From assembly GCA_965662545.1 (NCBI GenBank), contig CBFIHZ010000017.1, positions 17,902-81,901 of the forward strand: 64,000 nt of DNA, written 5' to 3'. Below are positions 1 through 7,965 of the stretch, one piece after another. Every line of letters begins with the position of its first letter. Position 1 is the stretch's first letter. The notes beneath the pieces were generated by a model. That model saw nothing but the letters and a program-made list of their open reading frames with translations. It was not told the origin of the DNA and searched no databases. The position numbers were made by a program, and so were the translations under genes. This stretch comes from CPC320 sp002684375. Lineage in GTDB: Bacteria > Pseudomonadota > Alphaproteobacteria > Rhodobacterales > Rhodobacteraceae.

Positions 1-1311
1 CAAACCAAATGGGGGCACATACCCGCTATGAGCCCCTTCAAATTTAACGCCCTCAGCGGTTTGTGACATCTCAACGGGTACAATTTTTGGCGCTTCGACA
101 AGAAGTTCTCTATACACACCGGAGGTTTTGACCGGTTTGCCCAAACGCGCACTTGAATATCCCCCAAGGCAGAGTGTGGAATGAGACGGTGTCGCGCGCC
201 CGGCACGGTGCCAGTCTGGGCCCAAATGTGCGCCAGAACCACAGCTGACAATCAACGGCCTGCGCCCCGAAGTCAGCTCGAACGCCAAGGTCGATGCATG
301 GGCATTATAAGAGGCATTTCCAGTGGCGGGCGGTCCGGCATCAATAATCACACTCGTGCGTCCAGCAGACAGGCGGGCGTAGCCCATTGTCAGATGATCT
401 GAATTGCGGCTTTTGATCCCACAGGCGGCCAGCGCGGTATCGAGCATACCTTCCATACCTTGATCACCACCTTGAAAGCGAACGAGGTTGCCGTTTGCGT
501 GGCGCAGGGTGCGCAAGCTGGGGGCAATGCGCTGTAGTGCCCGCTCAAGTTCTGCGGTGGGAATGTGTTCAGAATCTGTTAATGCGGCTTTTGCCCATGT
601 GAGCAGTTTGAAAATCTCTAAAAGCTCTTCGGGATTGCGGGTCGCAATCCCCCCGTGAATATCAATATGAGTGTTGCATTCCTTGCCCAAAGCATCAAGG
701 GCTGGCTGCAGAAACTTCGCCATGCCTTCCAGCGATAAACTGGCGTAAATCAGGCCCACTTGGGCTTCCAGCCGCGGCAATCCTGGCGGGGCGGCATGGG
801 CGCGATTGGCCAGAAAGATAGTTTGCTGGGCCAGGGAATTTAAAAATACGTCAGTTTTGGCTCTGTCTTGGCCTCGCAGCAAAAACAATGCGTGATGCAG
901 CCATCGGATCAGTCGTTGGCCAGCCAGTTCAGGGGTCCATCCCGGTCCGCTTCCGTGTCCATATTTTTTAATCCAGCGCCAGACCCAGGTCTGTGCTGTT
1001 TTCCGGGCTTTCCCATCTCCTGCGGCTGCCATATCATCTAACCATTTGCAGCCCTGAATCGCCGTGGTGAAATCGCTGTCAGGGACGGGTATATCCCACA
1101 GGGTGGTGTCCGGCGCGGTGATCGTTTGACCCGCAAATAAAAGCGTGCCGGCCGCCAATTGTCGACCACGGACGGGATCCCCAATTGATCGGGGTTCCGG
1201 TTGTGAGACAAATCCAATCGGTGGTTTGGCAAGCATAGAAAGACGGGACGCTATCCTGTTGCGCAGGGCCGTGATGTAATATTGGCAGTTTTCAAGCATG
1301 ATCATAGACAT
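1..1311 (-). CDS. Heparinase II/III family protein, partial (C-terminus off window)
   Basis: The reading frame is open from an ATG at 1311 to the left edge (437 codons), so the 3' part is missing; family members are usually about 550-600 aa. The N-terminal third holds the family-like run W-x-WI-x5-YG-x-GSGPGW followed by LIRWLHHALFLLRGQD. In-frame ATGs at 1305 and 1299 are alternative starts; a GAGAGAG stretch lies just upstream of 1311. The relatives are polysaccharide-lyase-like proteins of unknown substrate. The order heparinase-like gene then rsmB on one strand is typical of Rhodobacterales (known, not tested). The family call is by motif recall; substrate unknown. Confidence 0.8.
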   Translation of the reverse strand, partial: MSMIMLENCQYYITALRNRIASRLSMLAKPPIGFVSQPEPRSIGDPVRGRQLAAGTLLFAGQTITAPDTTLWDIPVPDSDFTTAIQGCKWLDDMAAAGDGKARKTAQTWVWRWIKKYGHGSGPGWTPELAGQRLIRWLHHALFLLRGQDRAKTDVFLNSLAQQTIFLANRAHAAPPGLPRLEAQVGLIYASLSLEGMAKFLQPALDALGKECNTHIDIHGGIATRNPEELLEIFKLLTWAKAALTDSEHIPTAELERALQRIAPSLRTLRHANGNLVRFQGGDQGMEGMLDTALAACGIKSRNSDHLTMGYARLSAGRTSVIIDAGPPATGNASYNAHASTLAFELTSGRRPLIVSCGSGAHLGPDWHRAGRATPSHSTLCLGGYSSARLGKPVKTSGVYRELLVEAPKIVPVEMSQTAEGVKFEGAHSGYVPPFGL

Positions 1312-1414
1312 GACTTAAGCTCTCTCACTCGATTTTTACAGTCTTATTCCGCATAGGGGCAGTATTGGTTTGCATCCTGCCACCAAAAGAATCAGAGTCT
1401 ACAAAGCTGCCGGA

Positions 1415-2692
1415 TCAGGGCGATAAATTGCGCCGCAATACCGCAATGTAAAACCCGTCCATTCCGCCGTGTCTTGACCAGAAATCAGGTCGCAATCTCA
1501 GCCCGCCCTCATCGCTGTGCCAGCCTGTATCAATGTATGTAAGGTTTCTGCTGTCCCGATCCACATAAAGGTCGGGCCTGCGGACCAAGGCCTCTTCAAT
1601 TTGACACTCGCCTTCGTCCGGGAGCAGCGAACAGGTGCAAAATACCAGACGCCCATTGGGTTTCAACAGGGTAAGCGCGTGATCTATCATGCGCGCCTGC
1701 AGATCGATCAGGGTTGAGAACTCGCTGCCATCTTTGGCATGTGGCAGATCTGGATGGCGCCGGATGGTGCCGGTGGCCGAGCAGGGCGCGTCCAGCAAGA
1801 TTGCGTCATAGGGCCCACCACTATGGGCAAGCGCGTCCTCGACGCAAAGCGTTGCCGCCAGTCTGGTGCGCACCAAGTTTTCTTTCACCCGTTGCATACG
1901 GGTCGCTGAAGCGTCCAGCGCCGTGACCACCGCGCCACTGGCCGCCAATTGCATGGTTTTCCCGCCGGGGGCTGCGCACATGTCGAGAATGCTCTCGCCC
2001 GGTTGCGGGTTGAGTACTGCGACTGGCAATGCGGCCGCGGCATCCTGAACCCACCAATCGCCTGCCTTATATCCGGGAAGCGCAGAGACCTGCCCGCCTG
2101 TGGCAAGCCGCACAGAGCCATTTGGCAAGAGGTCACCCGCCAGCTGTTCTGCGAGCTGTTTGGCGTCGCCTTTCGCGGTCAGATCCAGCGGTGCGCCGGC
2201 AAAATGCGCCACTTCTATTTTACCCATCATCTCACTGCCATAGGCCTCCGCCAGAGGTTTACGCAGCCAGTTTGGCAAACGTGGAACACGGAGTTTGGAC
2301 CAGTCTGCCGGCCCGTTTTCAGCAACTTTACGCAAAACCGCGTTGACCAGCCCCTTCATATGCTTGGTACGGTTGCCCGCTGCCGTGAGGCTGACCGCCT
2401 CATTGACCACACCATGGGCATCGCCGCCACCGCAGAGTTCCTGCGTTGCGAGCCGTAAAATGTTGTGCACCCGCAGCGGTGGTTTTTTGCGCAGATGGCG
2501 TTCGAGAACCCGGTCAACCCGCTCCAATCCACGCAATGTCTCTGTGGCCAATCTCTGGGCGCGTGCCCGGTCTGCGGGTTTTAGCGTCTCCAGCGCGTTC
2601 GACGAGAGCAATTCTGCCAACAGACGATGTTCGCCCAAGACTTGGTCGAGTAAAAAAACCGCAGTTTGGCGCGGTGATTGTGACGACGACAT
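1415..2692 (-). CDS. rsmB: 16S rRNA (cytosine-5-)-methyltransferase, RsmB/NOP family
   Basis: This 425-aa protein is an SAM-dependent RNA m5C methyltransferase, presumably acting on 16S rRNA near C967 in the cytoplasm. Residues 1 to about 130 look like the all-helical NusB-like RNA-binding domain. The Rossmann methyltransferase core follows: SAM motif I LDMCAAPGGKT at 236-246, motif IV DAPCSATGT at 301-309 (Cys304), and motif VI FCTCSLLPDEGE from 351, where Cys354 would be the catalytic nucleophile. The length is normal for the family. The DUF1674 gene lies divergently 67 bp away, and the heparinase-like gene lies downstream on the same strand. Confidence 0.95.
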   Translation of the reverse strand: MSSSQSPRQTAVFLLDQVLGEHRLLAELLSSNALETLKPADRARAQRLATETLRGLERVDRVLERHLRKKPPLRVHNILRLATQELCGGGDAHGVVNEAVSLTAAGNRTKHMKGLVNAVLRKVAENGPADWSKLRVPRLPNWLRKPLAEAYGSEMMGKIEVAHFAGAPLDLTAKGDAKQLAEQLAGDLLPNGSVRLATGGQVSALPGYKAGDWWVQDAAAALPVAVLNPQPGESILDMCAAPGGKTMQLAASGAVVTALDASATRMQRVKENLVRTRLAATLCVEDALAHSGGPYDAILLDAPCSATGTIRRHPDLPHAKDGSEFSTLIDLQARMIDHALTLLKPNGRLVFCTCSLLPDEGECQIEEALVRRPDLYVDRDSRNLTYIDTGWHSDEGGLRLRPDFWSRHGGMDGFYIAVLRRNLSP

Positions 2693-2759
2693 GAATGTAT
2701 CCTTGCTCTGATTTAGATGCGGGGTATATCAAGGGGATGTTAGCGATGAAAGAGACCTG

Positions 2760-2936
2760 ATGATAGAAGACGAAAAAACCATACCACCAGCCGCTCAGCG
2801 TGCTTTGGCAGAAGCAGAGGACCGTCGCTTGAAAGCCAAAGAACAGCTGCGTCAAGTCGAGCTTGGTGGCCGCGACGGGCCAGACCCGGTGCGTTTTGGC
2901 GATTGGGAAAAAAAGGGCATCGCGATCGATTTCTGA
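2760..2936 (+). CDS. DUF1674 protein (SdhAF4-like), 58 aa
   Basis: A short gene that is easily missed. ATG at 2760 gives 58 codons ending in the family signature GGRDGPDPVRFGDWEKKG followed by IAIDF at the extreme C-terminus. The AAAGAGA stretch at 2749-2755 is a plausible ribosome-binding site; an upstream ATG at 2746 runs straight into a stop, which fixes the start. The N-terminal half is charged and Ala/Glu-rich, probably helical. DUF1674 is homologous to SdhAF4, a chaperone for flavinylated succinate dehydrogenase subunit A (family knowledge); a role in SDH assembly here is inferred. It is divergent from rsmB. Confidence 0.85.
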   Translation: MIEDEKTIPPAAQRALAEAEDRRLKAKEQLRQVELGGRDGPDPVRFGDWEKKGIAIDF

Positions 2937-3242
2937 CCGCTATCAAGCCGTATTATGATGTTTTTCGGGCAATTTGCACCACACCTCAGAAAGTGGGTGC
3001 CGGTTTAACCTGAGGCAGTTCCTGCATGGGTCAGGGCATAGTTTACAGCCTGCGGGAGGCATGGTTGCACGGCACTATCACCGAGCCAATCACATCAGCC
3101 TGCCATCCCAAGCGCCTTGATCACTGAGATTTATAATGGTGGAACATCCCAAAACCAATGGTGGCTTAAGGCGCAAGACTTGGCGATTTGACCTGTTGAT
3201 GTTCAAGCTATCAAAACAGGCGCTTCGCTGGGCTCAATTGCA
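2937..3242 (+). other. Intergenic region with a 45-codon ORF of unknown nature
   Basis: No recognised gene in these 306 bases. A small ORF starts at 3136 and runs into dapB on the opposite strand (to 3273). It encodes the heptapeptide TWRFDLL at 3178-3198, which recurs in an equally anonymous ORF at 7662-7682. It may be a decayed gene fragment; nothing else supports it. Confidence 0.3.
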
Positions 3243-4052
3243 TCACAATCCCAAAACATCCAGCATATCATAGGCCCCAGCAGCTTTATTTTGACCCCAA
3301 AGTGCCGCTTTTAAGGCACCTCTGGCAAATACGGCGCGGTCGCTGGCAACGTGGCGCAGGGTAATGCGTTCTCCGGCAGTGGCAAACAGCACGTCATGTT
3401 CCCCGACTATATCGCCACCGCGAATCGCTGAAAAACCAATGTCGCCCTTCCTGCGGGCGCCGGTGATGCCGTCGCGGCCGCTGTCGGAGGCATCGGCAAG
3501 GTTCACCCCGCGACCGTCAGCAGCGGCTTGCCCCAGCATCAGCGCAGTTCCGGAGGGGGCGTCGACCTTTTGGTTGTGATGGGCCTCGACAATCTCAATA
3601 TCATAATCGTCATCCAGTGCCGCGGCGACTTTTTTGGTCAGTTGCACCAGCAGGTTGACCCCAAGCGACATATTGCCTGCCCGCACAATAATGGTCTTTT
3701 GAGCTGCGGTATTTATTTTGTCGATATCGTCGTTTGACAGGCCTGTGGTGCCGATCACATGCACCAAACCGCGCTGAGCCGCGAGGGTCGCAAAGGCAAC
3801 ACTGGCGGCCGGGCTGGTGAAATCGATCACCGCCTGGGCCTTGGCAAAGGTTTTGTCCGGATCATCGCTGACAACAACACCGGTGGTCGCACCGCCCATT
3901 GCTGTCCCTATGTCGCGACCGACCCAAGGGTGTCCGGGGCGCTCGAGGGCGCCGCACAGCACGGCGCGATCACTTTGATTGATTGTGTCGATCAGCATCT
4001 GACCCATACGGCCCGAGGCTCCGGTTACAACAATTTTGGTCATCACGCTCAT
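3243..4052 (-). CDS. dapB: 4-hydroxy-tetrahydrodipicolinate reductase
   Basis: This 269-aa cytoplasmic enzyme reduces 4-hydroxy-tetrahydrodipicolinate with NAD(P)H in the lysine/diaminopimelate pathway. The N-terminal Rossmann dinucleotide site GASGRMG is at residues 11-17. The catalytic and substrate-binding segment EAHHNQKVDAPSGT is at 156-169, with the two His (158, 159) and Lys162 expected for DapB. The length is typical. The start could be the first ATG (MSVMTK) or the ATG three codons later. It is divergent from rbfA, with 84 bp between the starts. Confidence 0.96.
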   Translation of the reverse strand: MSVMTKIVVTGASGRMGQMLIDTINQSDRAVLCGALERPGHPWVGRDIGTAMGGATTGVVVSDDPDKTFAKAQAVIDFTSPAASVAFATLAAQRGLVHVIGTTGLSNDDIDKINTAAQKTIIVRAGNMSLGVNLLVQLTKKVAAALDDDYDIEIVEAHHNQKVDAPSGTALMLGQAAADGRGVNLADASDSGRDGITGARRKGDIGFSAIRGGDIVGEHDVLFATAGERITLRHVASDRAVFARGALKAALWGQNKAAGAYDMLDVLGL

Positions 4053-4136
4053 TTATCTGCTCCTTGGTCGCTGAGACCCTGCATAACCGAGCTTCTGCGA
4101 CTTGGCAAAGCCCCGCCAAGCGCGTAGAGGAGAATT

Positions 4137-4532
4137 ATGGCAAAGAATAAATTCCATGAGGGCGACGGGCCCAGTCAACGACAACTGCGGGTGGGGGAAT
4201 TGATCCGCCGCACCTTGTCTGATGTTTTGGCGCGCGGCGATATCCACGACCCCGAGTTGGAGCGGATGTCGATCACAGTTGGCGAAGTGCGCACCTCGCC
4301 TGATCTTAAAATTGCGACGGTTTTTGTGTTGCCTCTTGGGGGCATTGGTCAGGAAGATGTGCTCAAGATCCTGGCCCGCAATCAAGGTGAGTTGCGCCGT
4401 GCTGTCGCCAAGCAACTCAGCCTGAAGTACGCCCCTGAATTCCGCTTTCGCTTGGACGAGTCGTTTGACCGGATGGATGATAGCCGCCGTCTGTTTACCC
4501 AAGAAAATATCACCCGCGATCTGGAGCCGTAA
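4137..4532 (+). CDS. rbfA: 30S ribosome-binding factor A
   Basis: A 131-aa KH-like protein that helps mature the 5' end of 16S rRNA and assists cold adaptation. Family features seen: SQRQLRVGELIRRTLSDVL near the N-terminus, the central segment ITVGEVRTSPDLKIATVFVLPLG, and the C-terminal EFRFRLDESFDRMDDSRRL. A good GGAGA box lies just upstream of the ATG. The stop codon shares one base with the start of the next gene (TAATG), so the two are probably co-translated. Confidence 0.95.
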   Translation: MAKNKFHEGDGPSQRQLRVGELIRRTLSDVLARGDIHDPELERMSITVGEVRTSPDLKIATVFVLPLGGIGQEDVLKILARNQGELRRAVAKQLSLKYAPEFRFRLDESFDRMDDSRRLFTQENITRDLEP

Positions 4533-5269
4533 TGCGCAATGTCACGGTCTGGATCTGGTTGCTGTTTGTTGCGGCCCCGGGTTGGGCCGTAGACTGCGCC
4601 GCCCTTAAGTTTCGGGGCCAAGGATACACAGCCTGTACCGTGGATGTACGCCACGATGATATTCGCTTGTTTTTACGGGCCCCCGGCGCGGCACCATATG
4701 GTGATTTTTCGGCGCTAAACGCGGCGCTTGCGCAACAAAACCTGACATTGAGTTTCGCGATGAACGCGGGAATGTATCACCCTGATCGCAGCCCTGTGGG
4801 CTATTATGTCGAGCAGGGCATGACGCAGATGCGGCTGTTGACCCGCGCCAGTGGTGGAAATTTTGGGCTTTTGCCCAACGGGGTGATCTGTGTCACCGAT
4901 CAGACCATCGAGGTGATCGAGACCCTAAAGTTTAAGGCCCGCAATCTAGCGTGCCGGTTCGCCAGCCAATCGGGTCCGATGCTGGTGATCGATGGGGCAC
5001 TGCACCCGCGGTTTTTAAAAGACAGCCGGTCGCGTTATATTCGCAATGGGGTTGGCATGCGTGCAGGTGGACGGCAGGCTATTTTTGTTATGTCGAACAG
5101 CTTTGTGACGCTGCATGAATTTGCCAGTTTTTTCAAAGATCATATTGGGGTGGCGCAAGCGCTGTACTTTGACGGCAATGCCTCACGGCTTTTTGCACCA
5201 CAGCTTGGCCGCAACGATCCGGGGCGCAGGATGGGGCCAATTATCGGGACCGTGGTGCCAAAACCGTAA
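4532..5269 (+). CDS. Secreted phosphodiester glycosidase (NAGPA/DUF2233) family protein
   Basis: A 245-aa protein with a clear signal peptide (hydrophobic residues 4-19, likely cleavage after WA, then VDC). The body shows family-like FAMNAGMYHPDRSPVGYYVE and, near the C-terminus, the segment ALYFDGNASR, both typical of the DUF2233/NAGPA domain, whose members cleave phosphodiester-linked sugars or remain unassigned. It is probably periplasmic. It follows rbfA with a 1-nt overlap. Substrate unknown. Confidence 0.8.
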   Translation: MRNVTVWIWLLFVAAPGWAVDCAALKFRGQGYTACTVDVRHDDIRLFLRAPGAAPYGDFSALNAALAQQNLTLSFAMNAGMYHPDRSPVGYYVEQGMTQMRLLTRASGGNFGLLPNGVICVTDQTIEVIETLKFKARNLACRFASQSGPMLVIDGALHPRFLKDSRSRYIRNGVGMRAGGRQAIFVMSNSFVTLHEFASFFKDHIGVAQALYFDGNASRLFAPQLGRNDPGRRMGPIIGTVVPKP

Positions 5270-5341
5270 AATGCGGCCTTTGGTACATTCGGCATAGGAT
5301 AGAGTGGATCAAAAGACCGGTGCAAGATAGGGAGAACGGGG

Positions 5342-6109
5342 ATGGAATTAAACGAAACAAAAAGTGCGATCGTCACCGGTGGGGCCTCGGGTTTGGGCGC
5401 GGCAGTGGCGCGGCGATTGGCGGCGGCTTTTGTGCAGGTGAGCATATTTGACACCAATGCGGATCAGGGCAGGGTTTTCGCCGAACAGATCGGTGGCAGG
5501 TTTCATGCGGTTGATGTCAGTGATGCGGCCAGTGTTGCGCAGGGCATGGCGGAGGTGAAATCGGCGCAAGGTGGTCTGGATGTTTTGGTAAATTGTGCCG
5601 GTATCGGCCCTGCGGCAAAGACGGTATCCCGCGGGATGCCCCATGATCCGGCGCTGTTTACCAAGGTGGTCGGTATAAACCTGACTGGTAGTTTTATTTG
5701 TGCGTCGCAAGCGGCTGCCCTGATGCAGGAGCGTCCTGCCGACACTCCCGATGGGGAGCGGGGGGTCATCGTTCACACCGCCTCGGTTGCCGCCTACGAA
5801 GGGCAGATGGGGCAGGCGGCCTATGCTGCCTCAAAGGGTGGTATTGTAGGCATGACGCTGCCCATGGCGCGTGACCTCGCCGCCAGTGGTATTCGCGTGT
5901 GTGCCATTGCGCCTGGCCTGTTTTTGACACCGCTTCTGGCGGGCTTGCCCGAAGAGGTTCAAAGTTCATTGGGCCAGCAAGTGCCGTTTCCCCCAAGGCT
6001 GGGTGATCCGGATGAGTTTGCCGCAACGGCCTGTCATATCATGGAAAATCGAATGCTGAACGGTGAGGTGATCCGCCTTGACGGCGCTATCCGCATGGCA
6101 CCACGATAA
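5342..6109 (+). CDS. SDR-family NAD(P)-dependent oxidoreductase
   Basis: A 255-aa classical short-chain dehydrogenase. The cofactor-binding TGGASGLG is at residues 12-19, the structural NCAG at 84-87, Asn113 in the NLTG segment, and the catalytic triad Ser148, Tyr161 and Lys165 (YAASK). The overall pattern, including SVAAYEGQMGQAAYAASKGG and the C-terminal APGLFLTP, resembles type-10 17beta-HSD / 3-hydroxyacyl-CoA dehydrogenase II enzymes. A role in short branched-chain acyl-CoA oxidation is possible but inferred. The GGAGAACGGGG stretch before the ATG is the likely ribosome-binding site. Confidence 0.85.
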   Translation: MELNETKSAIVTGGASGLGAAVARRLAAAFVQVSIFDTNADQGRVFAEQIGGRFHAVDVSDAASVAQGMAEVKSAQGGLDVLVNCAGIGPAAKTVSRGMPHDPALFTKVVGINLTGSFICASQAAALMQERPADTPDGERGVIVHTASVAAYEGQMGQAAYAASKGGIVGMTLPMARDLAASGIRVCAIAPGLFLTPLLAGLPEEVQSSLGQQVPFPPRLGDPDEFAATACHIMENRMLNGEVIRLDGAIRMAPR

Positions 6110-6180
6110 CGGTGTATGGCGCGCCTGATCTATGCGATGACCGGTTTTATGCGCGTGCAATCATTGGGTGTGGGCGATAC

Positions 6181-7338
6181 TCATGAACGGCGAGCAGAAA
6201 AGGGGACTTTCAGCCATGATTTGCGATGTCCGTTGATAATCCAGTCCAATGGGGTGAATTTTACAAAAACATAATAAACCCCGATGCTAACGCAAAAAGC
6301 CAACACAATCGTTGCAAAAAATACCGTAGCCTGACCAAGACCGCTGCCAATCAGCAGAGCACTTAGAATGATAACCGGTGGCAGGTGAAACAGGTAAACC
6401 GGATAAGACAATTCAACCAGCCATGTAATGATCGCATGGCCACGCGTGACAAATTTATGCGTGATGCCCAGTGCAAATAGGCTCCAAAGAAACGTTGTGG
6501 CTGCAGCAAAGAAAGACCCCATTAACGTATCGCCAAACCCGATATCGGGATCTCTTAAATGACCAAAAAAACCATCGGCATATGCATGGTGGAACGGAAA
6601 AACAAACATTGCCGCTATGCCGAGCATGATGAGGGTTCGGGGTTGGCAGAGTATTTCCAGAATAGCAACCCGCGCAAACAACCCGGCTCCGGCAAAAAAC
6701 CAGACCGTGTAATACATCAATCCGCCAAGCTTGATATCAAAATAGGTCGTGGGTATTTTTACAGTCCCGCCATCGATAAAGTCACAGATGATCCTTGCGA
6801 GGATCATCACCGCTGCAAAGGGGATCAACCCAGACCGGCGTTGCATCGACGCAAGCAGCCCTTGTGCCAAATGGTATGCCGCGCTGTTTCGCCCAAAACT
6901 AACGGTTAGTACAAATAGTGTCGTGATAATCAGCAAGTAATAGAGAAACCAGAAATGGTTTAGCTTACCCGTCGGGTTGCCGTCCAGTATATCCATCAGG
7001 CTTGCAAAAATAATCAGTGTCAAACCGATGCGCACAAAGCGATCTTTCAAAAAATAAACCAGACCGTTTCGATGGAGCACAAGCGCCGAGAAAAATCCTG
7101 ATATTAGAAAGAATACTGGCATCCGCCAGCTATGAATCCACTGGGCTATCACGCTGACCCAAAGTTCCATCTCGGGCATCGTATCTTTGGAAATGCCAAG
7201 GTCCTTAAAACCATCGGCAATTTCGGGGATATAATACAAGATGGGAGCATGAAAAACGAGGCCGAGGAGCATTGCACTTGCGCGCAATACGTCTAGCCCG
7301 TGATACCGGATAGTCTCAGAAGGTTGCATCGTGCCCAC
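6181..7338 (-). CDS. Acyltransferase 3 family membrane protein
   Basis: A 385-aa polytopic membrane protein with about ten hydrophobic segments. The N-terminus (R-YHGLDVLRASAMLLGLVFHA) carries the family's Leu-Asp-x-x-Arg and membrane His, as in acyltransferase-3 enzymes and OpgC/MdoC-type succinyltransferases that acylate extracytoplasmic glycans. It is convergent with the upstream SDR gene (71 bp). No glycan cluster is nearby, so the acceptor cannot be named. Confidence 0.8.
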   Translation of the reverse strand: MGTMQPSETIRYHGLDVLRASAMLLGLVFHAPILYYIPEIADGFKDLGISKDTMPEMELWVSVIAQWIHSWRMPVFFLISGFFSALVLHRNGLVYFLKDRFVRIGLTLIIFASLMDILDGNPTGKLNHFWFLYYLLIITTLFVLTVSFGRNSAAYHLAQGLLASMQRRSGLIPFAAVMILARIICDFIDGGTVKIPTTYFDIKLGGLMYYTVWFFAGAGLFARVAILEILCQPRTLIMLGIAAMFVFPFHHAYADGFFGHLRDPDIGFGDTLMGSFFAAATTFLWSLFALGITHKFVTRGHAIITWLVELSYPVYLFHLPPVIILSALLIGSGLGQATVFFATIVLAFCVSIGVYYVFVKFTPLDWIINGHRKSWLKVPFSARRS

Positions 7339-7965
7339 TCAACGTTTCGTTGCTTTTGTTGATCATTCTTGAAGCATGAAATTCGTTTCCGTCGAGAGCA
7401 GAATATTAAACATATCCATATTATAAAGCCAGCATAGTCGATACTAGCGCGTTCCTGCCATCGCCTGGGCGCTGGATATAGCTAATCTCGTATTCTGCGG
7501 TTTTTTAACCAAAGGCCACTGGCCTGATGTTGCTTCACTTGTTTGGCCGACCCGTTATGTGGGTCATGGTGCCCTGATAAGACAGGGTAAGCCAAGGTTT
7601 GCTAAAACTCGCCCCAATAAGTTTTTTACAATGGACATTTAAGTCGCGTTATAATTTGCAGACGTGGCGTTTTGATCTGTTACAGACTATCAAAATCCGA
7701 TCATTCGACCAGATCAACAAGACTTCAAGAGTTTGTAAGCCAGGCATTCAGACACTGTCCTTAGTTGATCTGTTCAAGCGCATCTTCAAGGCCAGTATCG
7801 TGGAGCCAAGTCGTGCGCAGGTGACGCAACTTGCGCGACTGACAGTTTCGTGGCGGCAAGTACTGTATGGATCAGAGTGGTAAAGCCGGTGTATGATAGT
7901 CGTATCGGCCAAAAGGAAAAAACACGTCTTGCCAGTGCTTCATGGGTCAGGGTTGTGCCCAGACC
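7339..7965 (+). other. 627-bp gap with possible gene remnant (7599-7883)
   Basis: No family recognised. A 94-codon ORF at 7599-7883 (TTG start) contains QTWRFDLLQTIK, sharing TWRFDLL and the downstream DNA CTATCAAAA with the anonymous ORF near 3178. Further on, another frame reads YDSRIGQKEKTRLASASWVR with no stop for some distance. The mixed frames suggest a decayed gene rather than an intact one. The first 250 bases are AT-rich and probably hold the promoter of the acyltransferase gene. Confidence 0.25.
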
